This document shows positions 18,719 to 28,380 of a stretch of 64,000 nt of DNA, piece after piece. The position numbers and the translations under genes were made by a program. Every line of letters begins with the position of its first letter. Position 1 is the stretch's first letter. Origin of the DNA: Chromohalobacter sarecensis (GTDB lineage: Bacteria > Pseudomonadota > Gammaproteobacteria > Pseudomonadales > Halomonadaceae); assembly GCF_023061135.1 (NCBI RefSeq), contig NZ_JAKGAN010000002.1:434001-498000 (forward strand). The letters are read 5' to 3'. The notes beneath the pieces are model-generated. The model worked only from the letters and a program-made list of their open reading frames with translations. It searched no databases and was not told where the DNA came from.

Positions 18719-20005
18719 ATGGCCCTTGAAACTTCCGAGTCCGAAATCGCCGACGTTGAGGCTTACATGCACGCGATGGGTGAACGGGCGCGTGGTGCGT
18801 CACGCGTGCTGGCCCGTGCCACTACCGCGCAAAAGAACCGTGCGCTACTCGCCATGGCGAGCGCCCTGGACGAGGCGCGCGATGCATTGGAAACCGCCAA
18901 TCGCCGCGATCTCGAGGCGGGGCGTGGCAATGGCCTCGCCGAGGCGCTGCTGGATCGTCTGGCGCTGACCCCGGCGGGCATCGATGCGATGATCGAAGGT
19001 TTGCGTCAAGTGGCTGCCTTGCCCGACCCGGTCGGCGAGATTCGTGACATGCGCTATCTACCCTCGGGGCTCCAGGTGGGCAAGATGCGCGTTGCGCTGG
19101 GCGTCGTGGGCATCGTCTACGAATCGCGCCCCAACGTGACCGTAGATGCCGCCAGCCTGTGCTTGAAATCAGGCAATGCCACGATCTTGCGCGGCGGCTC
19201 CGAGGCGATCCATTCCAATCGGGCGATTGCGGCCTGTATCCGTCAGGGACTGAGGACGGCGGAGCTCGATGAAGCCTGCGTGCAGGTCGTGGCGACGACC
19301 GATCGTGCCGCGGTCGGTGCATTGATCGGCATGCCGGAATTCGTCGATGTCATCGTGCCGCGTGGCGGTAAGGGGCTGATCGAGCGCATTGCGCGAGACG
19401 CGCGTGTGCCGGTAATCAAGCATCTCGATGGTATCTGCCATGTGTATGTCGATCAGGCCGCCGATCCGGCCAAGGCCGTGGCCATTGCCGACAATGCCAA
19501 GACCCAGCGCTACTCGCCCTGCAATGCCATGGAGACGCTGCTGGTGCATGCCGAGGCGGCGCCCCTGGTCCTTCCTGAGCTGGCCGACATCTATCGCCGC
19601 AAGGGCGTCGAGATGCGCGCATGCGAACGGACGCGCGCCTGGGTGGCGGGTGCCGTCACCGTGACCGAGGACGATTGGTACAGCGAATACCTGGCGCCGA
19701 TCGTGGCCATTCGCGTGGTCGATACCTTGGAAGAGGCGATCATGCACATCAATACCTATGGCTCGCACCATACCGATGCCATCGTCACCGAGAATCTGAC
19801 CGACGCGCGGCGCTTTCTGACCGAGGTCGACTCCAGCTCGGTCATGGTCAACGCCTCGACACGTTTCGCCGACGGCTTCGAATACGGACTAGGGGCGGAA
19901 ATCGGCATTTCCACCGATAAACTGCACGCACGCGGCCCCGTCGGCCTGGAAGGCCTCACCAGCGAGAAGTACATCGTGTATGGCGATGGTCATGTGCGCA
20001 GCTGA
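18719..20005 (+). CDS. proA: Gamma-glutamyl phosphate reductase
   Basis: Second step of proline synthesis: NADPH reduction of gamma-glutamyl phosphate to the semialdehyde. I start at the ATG giving [17 protein letters not shown] (428 aa), with AGGAG upstream. An ATG 21 codons earlier is possible but adds non-homologous residues. Visible are the cofactor segment [15 protein letters not shown], the catalytic cysteine in [13 protein letters not shown], and the C-terminal [19 protein letters not shown]. It overlaps nadD by 26 bases. Proline can be an osmoprotectant in salt-loving bacteria, but nothing here shows special regulation. Confidence 0.95.
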   Translation: MALETSESEIADVEAYMHAMGERARGASRVLARATTAQKNRALLAMASALDEARDALETANRRDLEAGRGNGLAEALLDRLALTPAGIDAMIEGLRQVAALPDPVGEIRDMRYLPSGLQVGKMRVALGVVGIVYESRPNVTVDAASLCLKSGNATILRGGSEAIHSNRAIAACIRQGLRTAELDEACVQVVATTDRAAVGALIGMPEFVDVIVPRGGKGLIERIARDARVPVIKHLDGICHVYVDQAADPAKAVAIADNAKTQRYSPCNAMETLLVHAEAAPLVLPELADIYRRKGVEMRACERTRAWVAGAVTVTEDDWYSEYLAPIVAIRVVDTLEEAIMHINTYGSHHTDAIVTENLTDARRFLTEVDSSSVMVNASTRFADGFEYGLGAEIGISTDKLHARGPVGLEGLTSEKYIVYGDGHVRS

Positions 20006-20648
20006 GGCCCCGCCGCGCGTCGCGATGCTGGGCGGTACCTTCGATCCCGTGCACGTAGGGCATCTGCGTAGTGCCATCGAGCTGCGCGAGGCACTGGCGC
20101 TTGATCGCGTTCACATGGTCCCGTCGCGCGTACCGCCGCACCGCGCCACGCCCGGTGTCGATGCCGAGCAGCGGGCGACCATGCTGGCGCTGGGCATCGC
20201 CGACACGCCGGGGCTTTACATGGACGACCGCGAGTTCCGCCGCGAGGGGCCTTCCTATTCCACCGCGACCCTGGCGTCCTTGCGAGAAGAACTGGGGCCG
20301 CAGGCACGCCTGGTGATGGCGCTGGGGTACGATGCCTACCTGCACTTGGCCGAATGGCACGAGCCGGCGCGTCTGTTCGAGCTCGCGCATGTCGTCGTCG
20401 TCGATCGCCCCGATCATCAACAGCCGCTTTCGGCGGCGCTCGAGACGCTGATCGAAGGCCGTGAGGTGGCGAGTGTCGATACGTTGATGGAATCGCCGGC
20501 AGGGGGCTTGCTGCACTTGAGCCTGCCCACGCGCATGGCGATTTCGGCCACGGCGATTCGGGAGCGCTTGCAGCGCGGTGAAAGCGTGCGCTATTTGTTG
20601 CCCGATGCCGTGGAGCGCTATCTCCTGGCGCGCCGTCTTTATCGGTGA
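19980..20648 (+). CDS. nadD: Nicotinate-nucleotide adenylyltransferase
   Basis: Converts nicotinate mononucleotide and ATP to deamido-NAD. The 222 residues have the nucleotidyltransferase motif [12 protein letters not shown], the [10 protein letters not shown] segment, and the C-terminal [10 protein letters not shown] motif (ISxTxIR). The start ATG lies inside proA. ATG codons two and four positions later are equally possible. proA-nadD-rsfS-rlmH-mrdA-rodA is a conserved order in gammaproteobacteria. Confidence 0.95.
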   Translation: MAMVMCAAEAPPRVAMLGGTFDPVHVGHLRSAIELREALALDRVHMVPSRVPPHRATPGVDAEQRATMLALGIADTPGLYMDDREFRREGPSYSTATLASLREELGPQARLVMALGYDAYLHLAEWHEPARLFELAHVVVVDRPDHQQPLSAALETLIEGREVASVDTLMESPAGGLLHLSLPTRMAISATAIRERLQRGESVRYLLPDAVERYLLARRLYR

Positions 20649-20728
20649 TCCGCCATCAATCAATGAAAGGCGCCTGGCGAGTGGTGGTGTCACTTCAAGG
20701 TTACCCCAAGGCCTTTTTAGCCTTGCCC

Positions 20729-20757
20729 CTGGCGGTTTGGTGTCAGCGCGGTAGAAT
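20729..20757 (+). promoter_or_regulatory. Possible promoter of the rsfS-rlmH-mrdA-rodA block
   Basis: CTGGCG (20729-20734) and TAGAAT (20752-20757) are separated by 17 bases and sit about 45 bases before rsfS. The -10 is good and the -35 weak. The rest of the 151-base gap holds only a short AAGGC/GCCTT hairpin (20708-20724) that may end nadD transcription. Confidence 0.35.
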
Positions 20758-20799
20758 GCTGGCCTTGCCCGAAGGGGTATGACATATGAACGAGGAGCT

Positions 20800-21171
20800 A
20801 TGCAGACTGAAGCACTCAAAACGCTGGTAATGGACACGCTCGAGGAACTCAAGGCACGCGATGTTGCCGAACTCGACGTCGCCTCGCTGACCAGCGTCAC
20901 CGACACCATGATCGTCGCTAGCGGTACATCGAGCCGACACATCGGCGCCCTGGCCGAGAGCGTGGTGGAGAAAGTCAAGGAGTCGGGATGCCGTCCCTTG
21001 GGCGTCGAAGGGCACCAGGGAAGCGACTGGGTTCTGGTCGATTTAGGCGATCTCGTGGTTCACGTCATGCTGCCCGAGACCCGTCAGTTATACGATCTTG
21101 AGCGTTTGTGGTCGGATCTGCCCAGCGATGGCGTATCCGTCGAGGGGGCGCTTGGCGAGGTGCGTGGATGA
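20800..21171 (+). CDS. rsfS: Ribosome silencing factor RsfS
   Basis: Binds ribosomal protein L14 and blocks subunit joining when nutrients are scarce. The frame starting [19 protein letters not shown] gives 123 residues, aligned with E. coli RsfS from its first residue. A further ATG seven codons upstream (20779) is possible because the GAGGAG is close to the chosen start. Family hallmarks are [31 protein letters not shown] and YDLERLW. The stop overlaps the rlmH start (ATGA). Confidence 0.94.
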   Translation: MQTEALKTLVMDTLEELKARDVAELDVASLTSVTDTMIVASGTSSRHIGALAESVVEKVKESGCRPLGVEGHQGSDWVLVDLGDLVVHVMLPETRQLYDLERLWSDLPSDGVSVEGALGEVRG

Positions 21172-21635
21172 AGCTGCGCGTTCTCGCGGTGGGGACGCGT
21201 ATGCCCGACTGGGTCACGCAGGGCGTCGACGAATACCTCAAGCGACTGCCGCGTGATTTCAGCGTGGATATCGTCGAGATTGCGCCCGGCAAGCGAGGCA
21301 AGAACGCCGATGTGGCCCGTGCGATTCAGGGCGAAGGCGATGCCATGCTGGCGAAGCTGCGCAATCAGGAGCGTGTCATCGCATTGGATGTCGAGGGTCG
21401 AAGTTGGAGTACCGAACGATTGGCCGCCAACGCCGAGCAATGGCGTCAGGAGGGCCGCGACGTGGCGTGCCTGGTGGGCGGGCCGGACGGACTCGACCCA
21501 CGTCTGTTGGCGCGGGCCGAGCAACGTTGGTCGCTCTCGGCATTGACGTTGCCGCATCCACTGGTACGTATTCTGTTGGCCGAGCAGTTGTATCGCGCCT
21601 GGACCTTGTTGGCCGGTCATCCCTACCACCGATGA
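21168..21635 (+). CDS. rlmH: 23S rRNA pseudouridine-1915 N3-methyltransferase
   Basis: SPOUT-class methyltransferase acting on helix 69 of 23S rRNA in assembled ribosomes. The 155 residues equal the family length. [10 protein letters not shown] is the knotted SAM loop, and the ending [20 protein letters not shown] is diagnostic. It overlaps rsfS (ATGA), matching the conserved rsfS-rlmH pair that couples ribosome function to the cell-shape genes downstream. Confidence 0.96.
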   Translation: MKLRVLAVGTRMPDWVTQGVDEYLKRLPRDFSVDIVEIAPGKRGKNADVARAIQGEGDAMLAKLRNQERVIALDVEGRSWSTERLAANAEQWRQEGRDVACLVGGPDGLDPRLLARAEQRWSLSALTLPHPLVRILLAEQLYRAWTLLAGHPYHR

Positions 21636-21698
21636 GCGACGGGCCTCGCTACCTGCTCAGCGGTTACCTTTCATTTTCCCGCCTGTTATTGGGGACTC

Positions 21699-23600
21699 AT
21701 GCGTAAACGACGCGACCCAATCAAGGATACCGCTCGAGAAGTCCGTGTATTCCGGGCTCGTTCGCTACTGGCGGCATTACTCGTATTGTTGATGGCGGGG
21801 GGGCTGGGCGCTCGTCTTTTCTATCTTCAGGTCGTTGAGCATGACGTTTTCACCACGCGTTCCGAGAAGAACCGCGTAAGGGTCGAACCGTTGCCACCGA
21901 CGCGGGGCCTCATCTACGACCGCCAAGGGCAATTGGTCGCCGAAAACCGTCCGACCTATAACCTAACCATCGTACGTGAGCGGGTCGAGGATCTTGATGC
22001 CACTCTCGATCGAGTGGTCGATATCCTGGGATTGGATGAAACGCAGGTCGAGGCGTTTCGCAAACGCTCGCGTCAGCGTCAAAGGCCTTATCAACCGGCA
22101 TTGTTGATGAGCGATCTCAACGAACGGCAAATCGCGCGATTGGCCGTCAATCGATACCGGCTTCCAGGGGTCGAGGTCGAGGCACAGTGGCTGCGTCACT
22201 ATCCCGATCCCCAGATCATGTCGCATGTGCTGGGCTATGTAGGGCGAATCAACGAGCAGGAATTGGCCACACTTGATAACGGCAACTATGCCGGCACGCA
22301 TTATATCGGCAAGACCGGCATCGAAAAGCAGTACGAAGAAGCGCTGCACGGGCAGGCCGGTCTACGTAAGGTGGAAACCAATGCCCGGGGGCGTGTGCTG
22401 CGCGAACTCGAGCGTACACCACCAGAACCGGGCAAGGACTTGACGCTGACCATCGACACGCGGCTGCAACAGATGGCTTACGATTTGTTGGATGGGCGGC
22501 GCGGCTCCATCGTCGCGATTCAACCCCAGACCGGTGACATTCTGGCGATGGTCTCCGCTCCAGGATTCGATTCCAACGAGTTCGTGACCGGGATTTCCTA
22601 CAAGGACTATCAGTCGTTGCAGCAGGATCTTGACCTGCCGCTGTTCAATCGGGCCGTGCGCGGCCAGTATCCGATCGGGTCTACCATCAAGCCGTTCGAG
22701 GCCTTGGCCGCGCTTCAGAATGGTGTCGTGACGCCCCAGGAAGTCATCTATGACCCGGGGTATTACAAGCTGCCCAATGATTCACGTCACTACCGGAACT
22801 GGTTGCGCTGGGGGCACGGTCGTGTCGATCTGGAACGCGCCCTTGCCGTTTCCAACAATACCTACTTCTACACCATGGCGCACCGTCTGGGTATCGATGC
22901 CTTATCCAGCTTCATGTACAAGTTCGGGTTTGGGGAAGTGACCTCGTTGGATGTGCAAGGTGCCTCATCGGGGACCGTACCTTCCCGTGAGTGGAAGCGC
23001 GAGAAATATGGACAAGCGTGGTATCCCGGGGAAACGCTCTCGGCGGGGATCGGGCAAGGCTACTGGATGGTCACACCGTTGCAGCTGGCAACGGCCGAGG
23101 CAACGTTGGCCAACCGTGGGGACTGGGTGCGTCCCCATTTGGCCAAGCGCGTCGGTGAGGCCTCAGTCGAACCGCCATTCAAGAATACCAAGCCCGATGT
23201 GAAGCTCGACAAGGATGTCTGGTGGGACGACGTGTTCAACGGCATGCAGAAAGTCGTCAGCGGCCGCGAAGGCACGGCGCGTCACATCGGCAAGGGGCTT
23301 AAGTATGAAATGGCGGGCAAGTCGGGCACGGCACAGGTGTTTTCTCTGGGACAGAACCAGAAATACGATGCCGACGAGCTCAAGGAGCGCTTACGTGATC
23401 ACGCCTTGTTTACGGCGTTCGCGCCGGTGGACGATCCGCAGATAGCCATCGCCGTGATCGTCGAAAACGCCGGGGGCGGTAGTTCGCATGCCGCAGGTCT
23501 GGCTCGTGCCCTGGCAGACGAATGGCTCCTGTCCGATGACGAGAATACCCATCAAGCCGAAGAACTCATCGAGGAGGGCGTCGAAGTTGAAGGGACTTGA
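21699..23600 (+). CDS. mrdA: Penicillin-binding protein 2 (elongasome transpeptidase)
   Basis: Essential DD-transpeptidase of lateral wall growth, partner of RodA. The 633 residues have one N-terminal membrane anchor (about 22-43), the non-penicillin-binding pedestal starting near PPTRGLIYDRQGQ, and a transpeptidase domain. Its active sites are S328-TIK (in YPIGSTIKP), SNN and KSGTAQ. The acidic C-terminal tail (EELIEEGVEVEG) overlaps the possible upstream start of rodA. GGGGAC precedes the ATG. Confidence 0.96.
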   Translation: MRKRRDPIKDTAREVRVFRARSLLAALLVLLMAGGLGARLFYLQVVEHDVFTTRSEKNRVRVEPLPPTRGLIYDRQGQLVAENRPTYNLTIVRERVEDLDATLDRVVDILGLDETQVEAFRKRSRQRQRPYQPALLMSDLNERQIARLAVNRYRLPGVEVEAQWLRHYPDPQIMSHVLGYVGRINEQELATLDNGNYAGTHYIGKTGIEKQYEEALHGQAGLRKVETNARGRVLRELERTPPEPGKDLTLTIDTRLQQMAYDLLDGRRGSIVAIQPQTGDILAMVSAPGFDSNEFVTGISYKDYQSLQQDLDLPLFNRAVRGQYPIGSTIKPFEALAALQNGVVTPQEVIYDPGYYKLPNDSRHYRNWLRWGHGRVDLERALAVSNNTYFYTMAHRLGIDALSSFMYKFGFGEVTSLDVQGASSGTVPSREWKREKYGQAWYPGETLSAGIGQGYWMVTPLQLATAEATLANRGDWVRPHLAKRVGEASVEPPFKNTKPDVKLDKDVWWDDVFNGMQKVVSGREGTARHIGKGLKYEMAGKSGTAQVFSLGQNQKYDADELKERLRDHALFTAFAPVDDPQIAIAVIVENAGGGSSHAAGLARALADEWLLSDDENTHQAEELIEEGVEVEGT

Positions 23601-23634
23601 ATGGCGTCGCTTTAGTCGGGCATCGGCGGATGGT

Positions 23635-24732
23635 ATGGGGCGCAAGCGCTCCCTCTGGTCGCGCCTTCATCTCGATCCTTGGTTGCTCTTGCTTCTGCTG
23701 AGTCTAATGGGGGCGGGACTGGTCGTCTTGTATAGCGCCAGTGGCATGAGTCTCGCCGTCACGCTGGGGCAGGCGTCGCGTTTCGGTGTGGCCTTGCTGG
23801 CCATGTTCGTGATCGCCCAGTTTTCGCCAAGTACGTTGTGCCGTTGGACCCCCATTGGCTACTTCATAGGGGTAGCCATGCTCGTGGCGGTGGAGGTGAT
23901 GGGCGACATGGGGATGGGGGCGCAGCGCTGGCTGGAAATCCCTGGAATAATCCGCTTTCAGCCATCCGAGTTGATGAAGCTGGCGGTGCCCATGATGGTG
24001 GCGGCGTATCTTTACAAGAGGCCGCTACCGCCGAGCATGCGCGACTTGCTGATCTGTGTCTTGATCATCGGTGTACCGGTGATGTTAATCATGCGTCAGC
24101 CTGACCTGGGGACGTCATTGCTGGTAGCGTGCGCGGCGGTGTTCGTCATCTTCCTCGCGGGCCTGTCATGGCGGGTAATCGGCTTGCTGACGGTGCTGCT
24201 TGCATCCGCCTTGCCCCTGCTCTGGTTCAACATGCACGAATACCAACGCCAACGCGTATTGACGTTCCTCAACCCTGAAAGCGATCCGCTGGGGGCGGGC
24301 TGGAACATCATCCAGTCGAAAACGGCCATCGGCAGCGGGGGCGTCTTCGGCAAGGGGTGGGGCTTGGGGACTCAATCTCAATTGGAATTTCTTCCCGAGC
24401 GCCATACCGACTTCATCGGCGCCGTGCTGGGAGAAGAGTGGGGACTAATCGGGATGCTGGTCTTCCTGGCCCTCTACGTGCTCATCGTGGGGCGCGGGTT
24501 GTTTCTCGCCAATACCGCCCAGGATACCTTCGGGCGCCTGGTCGGTGGCGGCATCGTGCTGACGTTCTTCATCTATGTCTTCGTCAATATCGGTATGGTC
24601 AGCGGCATCTTGCCCGTGGTTGGCATACCGCTACCGCTGGTCAGTTTTGGCGGCACGTCCAGCGTGACCTTGCTGGTCGGTTTCGGTATCCTCATGTCCG
24701 TTCATAGCCACCGCCGGTTGTTGCCGCGCTAG
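23635..24732 (+). CDS. rodA: Rod-shape SEDS glycosyltransferase RodA
   Basis: Peptidoglycan polymerase of the SEDS family working with PBP2. About ten TM helices follow the start MGRKRSLWSRLHLDPW (365 aa). Hallmarks are the LYSASG first helix, QPSELMK, MRQPDLGTS, LPERHTDFI and GIPLPLVSFGGTS. An in-frame TTG at 23587, inside mrdA and preceded by GGAGGG at an ideal distance, would add 16 residues; I cannot decide between them. The mrdA-rodA pair is universal in rod-shaped relatives. Confidence 0.94.
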   Translation: MGRKRSLWSRLHLDPWLLLLLLSLMGAGLVVLYSASGMSLAVTLGQASRFGVALLAMFVIAQFSPSTLCRWTPIGYFIGVAMLVAVEVMGDMGMGAQRWLEIPGIIRFQPSELMKLAVPMMVAAYLYKRPLPPSMRDLLICVLIIGVPVMLIMRQPDLGTSLLVACAAVFVIFLAGLSWRVIGLLTVLLASALPLLWFNMHEYQRQRVLTFLNPESDPLGAGWNIIQSKTAIGSGGVFGKGWGLGTQSQLEFLPERHTDFIGAVLGEEWGLIGMLVFLALYVLIVGRGLFLANTAQDTFGRLVGGGIVLTFFIYVFVNIGMVSGILPVVGIPLPLVSFGGTSSVTLLVGFGILMSVHSHRRLLPR

Positions 24733-24790
24733 GCAGGGCGCGACGCAGAGAGAAAGCGGCGACAGCCCAGGGTCAAGGAGTAAGAGCCTG

Positions 24791-25822
24791 ATGAAGTGGA
24801 ATAGTGTGCGGTCCCATTGGCGAGGGTATGTCCCGGCGGCTTTGTTACTGTGCGGGGTAGGTGTTTTTCCGTCGGCGCATGCGGCCGAGGAGTTCGATCC
24901 TGCTTCGCACGCTGACATCCGCAAGTGGGTCGATGGCGTATCGGGAGGCGGGGTTTCTCGCGATGACGTGACTCAGGCATTGCGCCACGCCCAGTTTCGC
25001 CAGGAAGTGCTGGACGCCATGCAGGGGGCGGCGGAGCGTCGCTTGAGTTGGCATGAATATCGCGACATCTTCGTGCAACCCAAGCGTATTCAAGAAGGCG
25101 TGGCGTTCATTCGTGAGCACCGTGACGCTTTCGCGCGTGCCGAACGCGAATACGGTGTGCCGCCTGCCTACATTGCCGCGATCATCGGTGTCGAGACGCG
25201 CTATGGCCAGCACAAGGGGCGTCATCGTGTGCTTGATTCGCTCGCGACGCTGGCGTTTCATCACCCTTCACGCGGCGAGTTCTTTCGTGGTGAACTGGCG
25301 GCGTTTCTCGAAATTACCCTGGATCAGGGGATTTCGCCGGAAGCCCCCAAAGGCTCCTATGCCGGTGCCATGGGCTACCCACAATTCATTCCGACCAGTT
25401 ACCGCGCCTATGCCGTCGATTTTGATGACGATGGGAGGCGTGATCTGTGGGATGATCCCGTGGATGCGATCGGCAGCGTGGGCAATTACTTTGCCGAGCA
25501 TGGATGGCGTCGAGGGGCGCCGGTCGTGACGCCCGCCGATGGTCCCGAGACGCCTCCGCAAGCGATCGATTTCAACCGCACGCGTGAGCCGTACGTGAGA
25601 TTGGCCGCGCTTGCCGATGTCGGTATCCAGCCGCGCGGTGAGCTCGACGTGTCGCGTGTCATTCCACTGTCTCTAGCACTTGAGTCGGGGGATTACCGCT
25701 ACGCGCTGGGGCATGAAAATTTTTATGTGATCACGCGTTATAACCACAGCCACCTATATGCGATGGCCGTCACCGAACTCGCGGCAGATATCCAAGCCTC
25801 CCTCGACAAGGATGACGCATGA
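24791..25822 (+). CDS. mltB: Lytic murein transglycosylase B
   Basis: Cleaves the MurNAc-GlcNAc bond of peptidoglycan to form 1,6-anhydro ends. The 343 residues start with a cleavable signal peptide (AHA-AEE). No lipobox is present, so this is a soluble periplasmic SltB-type enzyme and not an outer membrane lipoprotein like E. coli MltB. The catalytic Glu is in IIGVETRYGQ, and AMGYPQFIPTSYRAYAVDFDDDG and DAIGSVGNYFAEHGW are family marks. It overlaps rlpA (ATGA). Confidence 0.93.
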   Translation: MKWNSVRSHWRGYVPAALLLCGVGVFPSAHAAEEFDPASHADIRKWVDGVSGGGVSRDDVTQALRHAQFRQEVLDAMQGAAERRLSWHEYRDIFVQPKRIQEGVAFIREHRDAFARAEREYGVPPAYIAAIIGVETRYGQHKGRHRVLDSLATLAFHHPSRGEFFRGELAAFLEITLDQGISPEAPKGSYAGAMGYPQFIPTSYRAYAVDFDDDGRRDLWDDPVDAIGSVGNYFAEHGWRRGAPVVTPADGPETPPQAIDFNRTREPYVRLAALADVGIQPRGELDVSRVIPLSLALESGDYRYALGHENFYVITRYNHSHLYAMAVTELAADIQASLDKDDA

Positions 25823-26739
25823 GAGTCGGTGGTGCGCTTGTGTGTCTGTTGATGCTGTTGGTGGCAGGGTGCGCCAGTGACGGCGGCGGTGGTCGTTATG
25901 CGCAGCAAAACGATGCTTATCCGGACGCGCCGCCTGATGTGTCGGATATTCCCGATGCGGTGCCCAAGGATGAGCCGCTTGCCAAGAGTGGCAATCGCTC
26001 CACGTATGAGGTGTGGGGCGAAACCTATCATGTGCTGTCCGATCCTAGCGGCTATGTGGCAGAAGGCGATGCGTCCTGGTATGGCACCAAGTTTCAGGGC
26101 TACGATACCGCAAGCGGAGAAACCTACGACATGTACAAGATGTCGGCGGCGCATCGCACGCTACCGTTGCCGACCTATGTTCGCGTGACCAACCTCGACA
26201 ATCGGCGCAGTGTCATCGTGCGTGTCAATGATCGTGGCCCGTTTCATGGCGATCGGCTGATCGATTTGTCTTATGCCGCCGCAGCACGTTTGGATATCTT
26301 GGGAAATGGAACGGGGCATGTGCGTGTGGAGGCCATTGACCCAACGCAATGGGCCGAGCAGCATAAGCGTTCCACCGCGTCGGCATCTCAAGAGGGTGTG
26401 GCTACGGTGTCTTCGGGCGCACCGGTTCAAGAACCGGGGGAGAAGACAGTGGATGAAGACTCGACTGCCAAGACGCCCCAGCAAGGCCGTGTCGCCGAGC
26501 GCCAGGGTGGCACGGGACAATATGTTCAGGTCGCGGCACTGAGTTCCGCGGCAAGGGCCAAGGCGTTGGAAAAGCGCTTGCAAGAACAAGTATCGCGTCC
26601 GGTACGCGTAAGGGAAGAGGCGTCCGTGTATCGTGTTCAGGTAGGGCCTGTGCGTGATGCGTCGCATCTCGATTCCATCAAAGCGGAACTACACGCGGCG
26701 GGTTTTGATCAGTCGTTTGTCGTTTCCGCTACCGAGTAA
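25819..26739 (+). CDS. rlpA: Septal-ring lytic transglycosylase RlpA
   Basis: Lipoprotein (VAGC, Cys18) that in Pseudomonas aeruginosa cleaves denuded glycan strands during daughter-cell separation. Of its 306 residues, about 75-165 form the double-psi beta-barrel (ASWYGTKFQGYDTASGE, RVNDRGPFHGDRLIDLS). About 232-304 form a SPOR domain that binds denuded peptidoglycan (QYVQVAALSS, YRVQVGPV). The linker is rich in Gln, Thr and Ser. It is coupled to mltB by ATGA and precedes dacA. Confidence 0.93.
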   Translation: MRVGGALVCLLMLLVAGCASDGGGGRYAQQNDAYPDAPPDVSDIPDAVPKDEPLAKSGNRSTYEVWGETYHVLSDPSGYVAEGDASWYGTKFQGYDTASGETYDMYKMSAAHRTLPLPTYVRVTNLDNRRSVIVRVNDRGPFHGDRLIDLSYAAAARLDILGNGTGHVRVEAIDPTQWAEQHKRSTASASQEGVATVSSGAPVQEPGEKTVDEDSTAKTPQQGRVAERQGGTGQYVQVAALSSAARAKALEKRLQEQVSRPVRVREEASVYRVQVGPVRDASHLDSIKAELHAAGFDQSFVVSATE

Positions 26740-26763
26740 CCCCGCTTAGCGAGAGAAGTTGTC

Positions 26764-27966
26764 ATGAGAGTGTTCGCCCGATCGTCATTGTTACGCATTG
26801 TTTTATTGGTCACGCTAGGTGTCGGTGGTCTCACCCCTGTGGCGCAAGCCGAGGATCCCCCCAAGCCTTCGCCGGTGCCGTCATCGATGGTGCCATCGGC
26901 GCCGAACCTGGCGGCCTCGTCCTGGGTGCTGATGGATGCCGATAGTGGCAAGATCCTGGTCGAGCACAATGCTGAAAAGGAACTGCCGCCGGCGAGCCTG
27001 ACCAAGATGATGACCGCCTATATCGTCGAGCGCGAAATCGACTCCGAGAACATCGATGCCAACGATGAGGTGACGATTAGCGAGAATGCCTGGCGCACTG
27101 GCGGTTCGCGGATGTTCCTCAACCCCGGTAGCAAGGTAAGCGTCGATAACTTGCTCAGGGGCGTCGTGATTCAGTCGGGAAATGACGCCAGCGTCGCGCT
27201 GTCGGAGCACATTGCAGGGAGTGAGGATGCCTTTGCCGATCTCATGAATCAGCAGGCCTCGCGCATGGATCTCAAGCATACGCATTTCATGAACCCCACC
27301 GGCCTGCCGCACGACGATCATTACTCATCGGCACACGATCTGGCGGTCATCGCGCAGCACATCATCGAGGACTACCCCGACCATTACGAGGTATATTCGG
27401 AGAAGTACTTCACCTGGAACGATATCCGTCAGCCTAACCGCAACCGCCTGTTGTGGCGTGACCCCAACGTCGATGGGTTGAAGACCGGTCACACCGAAGC
27501 AGCTGGCTATTGCATGGTGGCGTCCGCCAAGAAAGACGATACCCGCCTGGTCGCCGTGGTGATGGGGACCGACTCCGACGAAGCGCGGGCCCAAGAGACC
27601 CAGAAGCTGTTGAGCTATGGGTTCCGCTTCTTCGAGACCAAGCGTCTCTACGAAAGTGGTGCCGTGCTCAACAAGCCGCGTGTCTGGGGCGGTGACAAAG
27701 ACGAATTGCGTCTGGGTGTGGCCAACGACGTGTATTTGACCGTGCCGCGCGGGCATGGTGACGAACTCAATGCTCAGCTCGATATCCAGAAAACCATCGA
27801 CGCGCCGGTCGAGAAAGGAGAGCAACTTGGCACGCTGAAGATCAAGCTGGATGGTGAAGTGCTCGACGAGCGCCCCTTGGTAGCGCTGGAATCAGTCGCC
27901 GAGGGTGGTTTCTTCAAGCGCATCTGGGATAGCGTCTTGCAGTTCGTGAATGGATTTTTCGACTGA
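26764..27966 (+). CDS. dacA: D-alanyl-D-alanine carboxypeptidase (PBP5/6 type)
   Basis: Trims the terminal D-Ala of stem peptides. The 400 residues have a signal peptide, the penicillin-binding motifs S78-LTK81, SGN (138-140) and KTGHTEAAG, a C-terminal beta domain, and an amphipathic tail (FFKRIWDSVLQFVNGFF) that anchors it to the outer face of the inner membrane. It comes last in the mrdA-rodA-mltB-rlpA-dacA cell-wall run, with a hairpin downstream. Confidence 0.96.
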   Translation: MRVFARSSLLRIVLLVTLGVGGLTPVAQAEDPPKPSPVPSSMVPSAPNLAASSWVLMDADSGKILVEHNAEKELPPASLTKMMTAYIVEREIDSENIDANDEVTISENAWRTGGSRMFLNPGSKVSVDNLLRGVVIQSGNDASVALSEHIAGSEDAFADLMNQQASRMDLKHTHFMNPTGLPHDDHYSSAHDLAVIAQHIIEDYPDHYEVYSEKYFTWNDIRQPNRNRLLWRDPNVDGLKTGHTEAAGYCMVASAKKDDTRLVAVVMGTDSDEARAQETQKLLSYGFRFFETKRLYESGAVLNKPRVWGGDKDELRLGVANDVYLTVPRGHGDELNAQLDIQKTIDAPVEKGEQLGTLKIKLDGEVLDERPLVALESVAEGGFFKRIWDSVLQFVNGFFD

Positions 27967-27986
27967 TTCATGGTGGTTAGGCTGGA

Positions 27987-28013
27987 GGGCGAAGCGTTTC
28001 GAAAGCTTCGCCC
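27987..28013 (+). terminator. Hairpin after dacA
   Basis: GGGCGAAGC (27987-27995) pairs perfectly with GCTTCGCCC (28005-28013). The T run is short (TTGGTC). It ends the cell-wall block but overlaps the promoter proposed for ybeD-lipB. Confidence 0.5.
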
Positions 28014-28042
28014 TTGGTCGATACGCTAAGGTTGAGTAGAAT
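28014..28042 (+). promoter_or_regulatory. Possible sigma70 promoter of ybeD-lipB
   Basis: TTGGTC (28014-28019), 17-base spacer, TAGAAT (28037-28042), about 40 bases before ybeD. Confidence 0.45.
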
Positions 28043-28083
28043 ACTCGGAAATATCATGTCGAGCCCATGTGAGGCCGTTCTCC

Positions 28084-28380
28084 ATGCAACAGACTTCACC
28101 AACCGAGCAAGGTGCATCTCAAGATGCGCCCAAGATCGAGTTTCCCTGTCAGTATCCCATCAAGATCGTCGGTGACGCGGCACCGGACTTCAAGGTCACT
28201 GTGGTCGATATCGTCGAGCAACATTCGCCTGGCTTCGACCGCCGTAGCGTGCGCATGGTCGATAGCCGTAATGGCCGCTTTCAATCCGTGCGTGTCGTCA
28301 TTCACGCCACCGGACAAGACCAACTCAATGCATTGTTCCATTCGCTGAAGGCGACGGGCCGTGTGCATATGGTGCTGTAG
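28084..28380 (+). CDS. ybeD: YbeD/DUF493 family protein
   Basis: Small cytoplasmic protein (98 aa) of the DUF493 family with a ferredoxin-like ACT-type fold; its biochemical role is unsettled. The segments IEFPCQYPIKIVGDAAPDF and VVDIVEQHSP are typical, as is the RVVIHATGQDQLNALFHSLKA region. The ATG giving MQQTSPTEQ is chosen over one five codons upstream. It sits between dacA and lipB, the same place as in E. coli, and its stop is followed directly by the lipB start. Confidence 0.9.
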   Translation: MQQTSPTEQGASQDAPKIEFPCQYPIKIVGDAAPDFKVTVVDIVEQHSPGFDRRSVRMVDSRNGRFQSVRVVIHATGQDQLNALFHSLKATGRVHMVL